Assembly (NCBI GenBank): GCA_036365455.1
Contig: JAWQUS010000017.1
Coordinates: 5,394,001-5,458,000, forward strand
Reading direction: 5' to 3'
DNA: 64,000 nucleotides
From: Macrosoma leucophasiata
Taxonomy: Eukaryota > Arthropoda > Insecta > Lepidoptera > Hedylidae
The stretch's first letter is position 1; each line of letters starts with the position of its first letter. The position numbers and the translations under genes were made by a program. This document shows, one piece after another, positions 49,043 through 55,000 of this stretch. Under the pieces are notes generated by a model that did not search any database, was not told where the DNA came from, and saw only the letters and a program-made list of their open reading frames with translations.

Positions 49043-52000
49043 TACAGACAGACAAAAATTGTAAAAAATGTTGTTTTGGTATATTGTGTATACATACTAA
49101 ATGCAGATGTATGCAATGCAATACACGGTGTATTGCATTGCATACAATTGCAATTAGTAAAAAGCGGTTATTTTTATATTACAAACAGACACTCCAATTT
49201 TATATATTTGTATAGATATGAAAGTTATTCAGTATGATCACTGAGCTGTTTGTAACAAAGTTTAAAATTAATATGGTTATTCATTATGTAGTTTGATCCT
49301 AAGAAATTAGTTTTTTTTTACGCCAAAATAAAGTACGCACCCGGCTTCACACGGCTACGTTCTATTATATATTTCTCATGCTCCATGGTAACATGCGGCG
49401 AATTAAGATGAAGATCTACTAGCTATATAAAGACTCCTTTTATTTTTAAAAATTTCATCTCTCTGTACGTAGGAGATATGACAGAAAAAAGAAGTTTATG
49501 GACTGTCTGAACACAAAATCATAGTTTTATTAATAGCTAGCAGCTGCCCGCAACGTCGTCTGCGTAAAGCCTCTACAGCACCAAACATACCTAAGATGCT
49601 AGTGTCGCTTTAGCATACTTAAGCAACAACTTTTAAAATGGTATTAAATTAAAAGTATAAGTTTTTTTGCAAGCGAAGCAAGTGAAGGGAGTCATATGGG
49701 AATCCTGCTGAGTTCAGTCATAAGATGTGACTAAAGGAAATAGACAAAATAATGCAGGAAAATATTCCTGGACACAATAGAGTAAAAATACGTACAAAGG
49801 TATCAAACCTTACAACACTTTCCTATAAACTACGTTGGTAGTTATTCTGCCAGGAGCCAAAATGTAAAGAGAGACAGGACTGGTAACGCGTTATCAAGCG
49901 ACGTACAGTTGCCCGTGTAAGAAGCAACGTCCTGAGGTTAACACCCGCTGACCTCAGTGTCTGCCCCTGCAACTTATTGATGGTCATCGAGAACCAAACA
50001 TTCAACTGTACACGCTTGAACTGGAATGTGTAGTTTTGCGGTATGAGAAGAATGCGTGGTATAAATACTGCCTCGCCAATGACGGGTCCTACAATACAAC
50101 TTCGGAGGAGATAAGTTCCGAAGAAGCATAATCGGGACACCTACCTTCAGCTTGATGGTATGCGATGGAAGTCCGCTTGCTGACAGAAATGCCATGGAAT
50201 AATATATGGCGTCAACTTGCTCGACGACAGTATTTATGGAGGTATAGACCATTTCATTGCCTATTAATTGCTACAGCCTGATCATTTTTGGGCGTCAAAA
50301 TGGCCCGCTTACACACCCAAAACGTCGTATTCTGCTGGTGCGGTATACGACTAATGTCCCCGTAGACACCGAGAATGAGTTCTTCTCACCTGGATACATC
50401 TCTGTCAAGAGACTCTGGAAACACCACCTATCCACCTCTATCTTCTGGTATAGTGCTTCCGCGAAGACTTAGAAGCACATCGGAAAATTCTTGAGCACGT
50501 GCATTGTCGTCGAGCCGAGCTCTCATATTAATTGTCAAGCGCAGCGTAGGTACGAACTCGTTAAGATCGATTCAACAAAGCATTCATCTCGTCAACCCTC
50601 GATATTTACACCACCCACTCAAACGTTCGTTCCTGCGGATATCCTGCAGGGTTCTGTCCACGGCCTCAACTGCCTTTCTATTAGCCATCGTACACTCATC
50701 CCATACAATCAGAGAGCAATCCTTGAGCACGTGTCCCTTATCACTGTTATATGACACACCAAAAACAGTCATTTCGGAACTCTCTAATTATAAGGGAATT
50801 TTAAACATGGCATGTACTGTCTTGCTATCCGGAAGCAGTGTGGCAGCAATTCCCCACGACGTTACAGCAATAGCAATTTTGCCTTGCCTCCTGACCTCTG
50901 CAAGTATGCCAGTGATAACAAATGTTTTTCCTGTTCCACAGGAGCATCCAAAATCCAGGAGAAAAACATTTTACCCTGGTTTTGCCCAACGCTTTCAAGG
51001 ACGGTATCATAAATTTGTTTTTGCTCTGAAGAGAACAAAGCGACATGGTCATTTCACCCGGATCGTAATTTGTCTCAGCGTTATACTCCCAATTTCTACG
51101 GTCTTGATGCGGTGATGATTTGGGGAGCTGGTAACCCATATTCGATAGTTCACTCGGTGGTGGAAATGACCACATCTTGAAATGAACTAATACAGGTGTT
51201 CAGCATGAGTTCATTAGTTACTTCGACTTCGTCTGCAGTAGCACGTGTCTCAAAGCTCGTGGAAAATCTTCAGACAGATGATGGCGATATTTCTCCGTCA
51301 CTGACGCTTGCCTCCGCGAGGGTGTAATCCCAGTTTTGGTAACAACAACAGACAAAACAAACAACAGACAAAACAAACACTATATCTAGCTTCGATATCG
51401 ATGGTAGATCACGCCCCAAGTATTCTTTAAAACAAAAAAATCAATGTACAGTTTTCACTTTCCGACGATTTTAAAGATTTACAGCTCTTCCCCCGTAGGA
51501 GATAGCGTGATAATATGTAGCCTATATGTTGACCGGACCTGTTAGTAGATACTTTTTTAGTTTAGCCCGGATATACAAACAGACAAAAAATCTGAAAACT
51601 ATATTTTTGGCTTCGATTTCTATTGTAGATCACGTCCCAAGTATTCTTTTAAAAAATATTCAATGTACAGTTTTCACTTTTCTACGATTTTATTAAATGT
51701 AGAGATTCCCGTGGGAATGAGGGATTTACCCGCAGTAAAAAGTAGCCCAAGTGTTGGCCAGGCTTAGAACCTATACACCACAAAAAGTTTCATTCGAATC
51801 CGTCCAGTACCTTCGGAGATTAGCCTGGACAAAGGGACAAAGAGACAAACAGACAGACAATAAAATTAAAAATCATTGAAAAGTGTTCTAATACTATTTT
51901 AACATCGCCCCCAATTAGTTTTTCGTAAATATATACAATGTACCGACACGCGGGTTTTACTGTTTTATTATATGTATAGAAAATGAATATAGATTATGTA

Positions 52001-55000
52001 CACAGAGTGGCAAGAAGTAATGAATCTGTATAAGCTTATTGGATTGGACAATTTGGACATATACCTATTACAGTTTTTTTTTATGTAAGAAAGGTGGCAA
52101 ACAAACATGCAGCTCACATTGATGTTAAGTGATGACTGCAGCCTATAGATATCTACACAAAAACCAGAGGTCAAAATGCAGATGCGTCGCCACCCTTGAG
52201 ACCTAAGTTGCTACGACTCTGTGATAGTTAGTAGGGGGCCATACATTACCATCATACCGGAACACGGTAGTGCTGAACATTACCATTTAGGCAGATAGAT
52301 TAGGTAATGCGGTGGTGCCTACGCCCGCGAGCACCGTCACCAGAGCTTTATTACCAGTAAATATCTAAACAATTTGGTGCATGAATGCCCGGTTATTTTA
52401 CTAATCCCTCAAGCAACTAAAAAAAATATGACAATAGATTTCTTATCGTTCTTGGACCCTATAGGGTCCATCTGCTGCTTCAGGGAAAGATCCTTCCATT
52501 TTAGATCCAAAATAATTTTTAATAACGGTATTAATAGATAAATAATTAACATTATTATTATTTGCTTTTTGTGATGTTCTTTATTATGTATAGACATAAT
52601 GTTTGGCACATGATTGTGTCCGGTCTCATCCATGTTAAGCATAGTGGACTATTCATAAATAAATAAGTACATACTTATTTACGTTAATTAGAAAAGCACT
52701 ACCCACTTGTAAACGTACGTTGCAGGACTTTATAACACTTGTTTCTATTACGAATTGAAAAACGTTCTCATTTAAAGTTTTAATTGAATTGTAGTAGGTC
52801 CCCGAGTCGGATGTTTGTACATTAAATTAATATTTGCTAACTACAAATAATGTTACTGAGACGCAATTAATTCTGTTAAATAATTGCGCAAATCACCGAA
52901 AGGGCATAAGCAGTAGAAAATATTAAATTATGTAAACTAATTTAAACTTTTCTTTAGTCCATAGAATGAAAAGCAATATATATATTTTTTATGAGGTAAT
53001 CCTTCATTACGTTTAAATAAATCATGTAGATTTTATATTCATCTAAGCCTTATTACCAAAGAGAATATTGAAAAATCCTTTAATTTTTTAAATATTAGTC
53101 TACTAAAGTTAGTTGCTATGAACATTTTAAAAGGCGTTGCGCAAACAATATGAACACAGACGTAGATTTTTTTATTTATTCGCTGCTGTGGTCAGGAGAT
53201 GGCTGGGAAAGAGGTGTGTGGGTATGTTGTATATCACGGGCACAACTAGACTTGAATGTAGAGGTACATTTAGGTTTACGACGATCAAAATCATGTACAA
53301 AACGCTTGAAATGCACGCAATAATACACTTACTGTCAGCCTCAGAAGGTCTACCATTCACTACGCTGTCTGACTTTGAAGTGTTAGACCGCTGCGTTTCA
53401 TTTCGTTTCCCTCTTGCTGCCCTCAATAGAGACAGCAGATCTCCTCTTGGTGCATGCTCTAGAAGAGCAATGAGTGGCGCCCTCTTGGTGCAGCAAGCTA
53501 TCAGTCTGATCACATGCTTGTGGGAGCCAACGTGTTTCAACATCACGATCTCTCGCAGAAAGTCTTGCATTTCTTCTTCTGTGGCTGTATCTGTAAATTA
53601 ACTTTTGATTAGCACAAACCCATTGAGCTCCGATACTGGAACTCTACTAGCAAAATCGTACAAAATACAAACATTTTCTTTTAATAATATTAGAAAAGAT
53701 AAAGATTTTTAAAATATGACAGTAAGCGGAAGCCAAACAATTGAACCGGTCTTGCAATAGCTTTACATTACAGACGAGCAACTTTCATTTCCTAGGCATC
53801 TTTATGTAATGCTAATTGTCCGCGTGCTCGAAATTCATTAGCTGTTAGGCCGCAGTTACATTAGCTTGTGGTCACTATTGTCAGGATAGTGTTGTTCAGG
53901 GGCTAACTATTACCTATTATTATAAGTGCCCCGACGTGTAATAAGTAAACACTGGTAAACCGAAGTGAGTCTGAACTCCTTCTTTCTCTAACTTGATCTC
54001 AAATATGAGTTTAGACTTCGACACAGTAAGAAAGAAAGACGCCAAAAATACGTCTCAATATCTATCAATTTTATTTTCAGGGCCAGCTACTCTACGTGTA
54101 TATTTCATCTATAACTATTAAAACATATTACTTGAATTTACATATTTTATAATATAACTATACTAATATTATAACAGCTATTAAAATGAATGGACCACGT
54201 AGGCAGTTCGTTTTGAGACGGCACTGTAGTCTATTTCACCAAGCGCGTACGGCTCTCAGCCTAAAAAAGCCGGTTTCGATCACCAAGTTCAAATCCCTAC
54301 TAATATTATAAATGCGAATGTAATTCTGTCTGTCTGTTACCTTTTAACGTCCAAACGACTGAACCGATTTTAATGAAATTGGTACAGAGATAAAGCTGAC
54401 TTTGAGAAAGAACATAGGCTACTTAGTTATTTATAAAACAACATACACGCGAGTGAAGCCGTGTGCAACAGCTAGTAAAATATAAAGATGAAATCTTAAA
54501 TTCGTGTCCTACTCGTATTAAGTTAGGTAAAGTACGAACTTTCATGTAACACTTCACCTTACCACACTTAACCATTTTTGATTTTTCAATCCTAATGTGA
54601 TTTATTCACATAATTCACCTTATCATCAAAATATTTGCCCCAGTCATCTCCTGCTTTGTGAACAAAAATGGTCGACATCAGAATAAACGACAACATTATT
54701 CTGAATGCATTAAGAAATAGAAATAGAAATAGAAAATATTTTTATTTCGAATAGATCCTTACAGATACTTTCAAAACGTCAATAAATCATAAAATACCTA
54801 GAGTGAATCACCATTACAGATAGTAAAAGCAAAATCATATTATTATATTATTAGTAAATTAAAAATTAGAATTTAAACTACTTGGTTAAAACATAATAAT
54901 CACAAAATTTTTCAATTCCTTCAATGATGATAAATGAAGAAAAAGAAATTATTCGTCAAGATCAAAGTTATTCACTTAGCAGAGTTCCAAGTGCAGTCAC

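Noticed and set aside
48952..49215. ORF with RQTDRQTD repeats
   Set aside because: Translation of a (CAGA)n microsatellite inside a Helitron.
53137..53601. 154-codon plus-strand ORF
   Set aside because: Antisense to the RTK exon 53333-53590, which has kinase motifs and matched splice phases.
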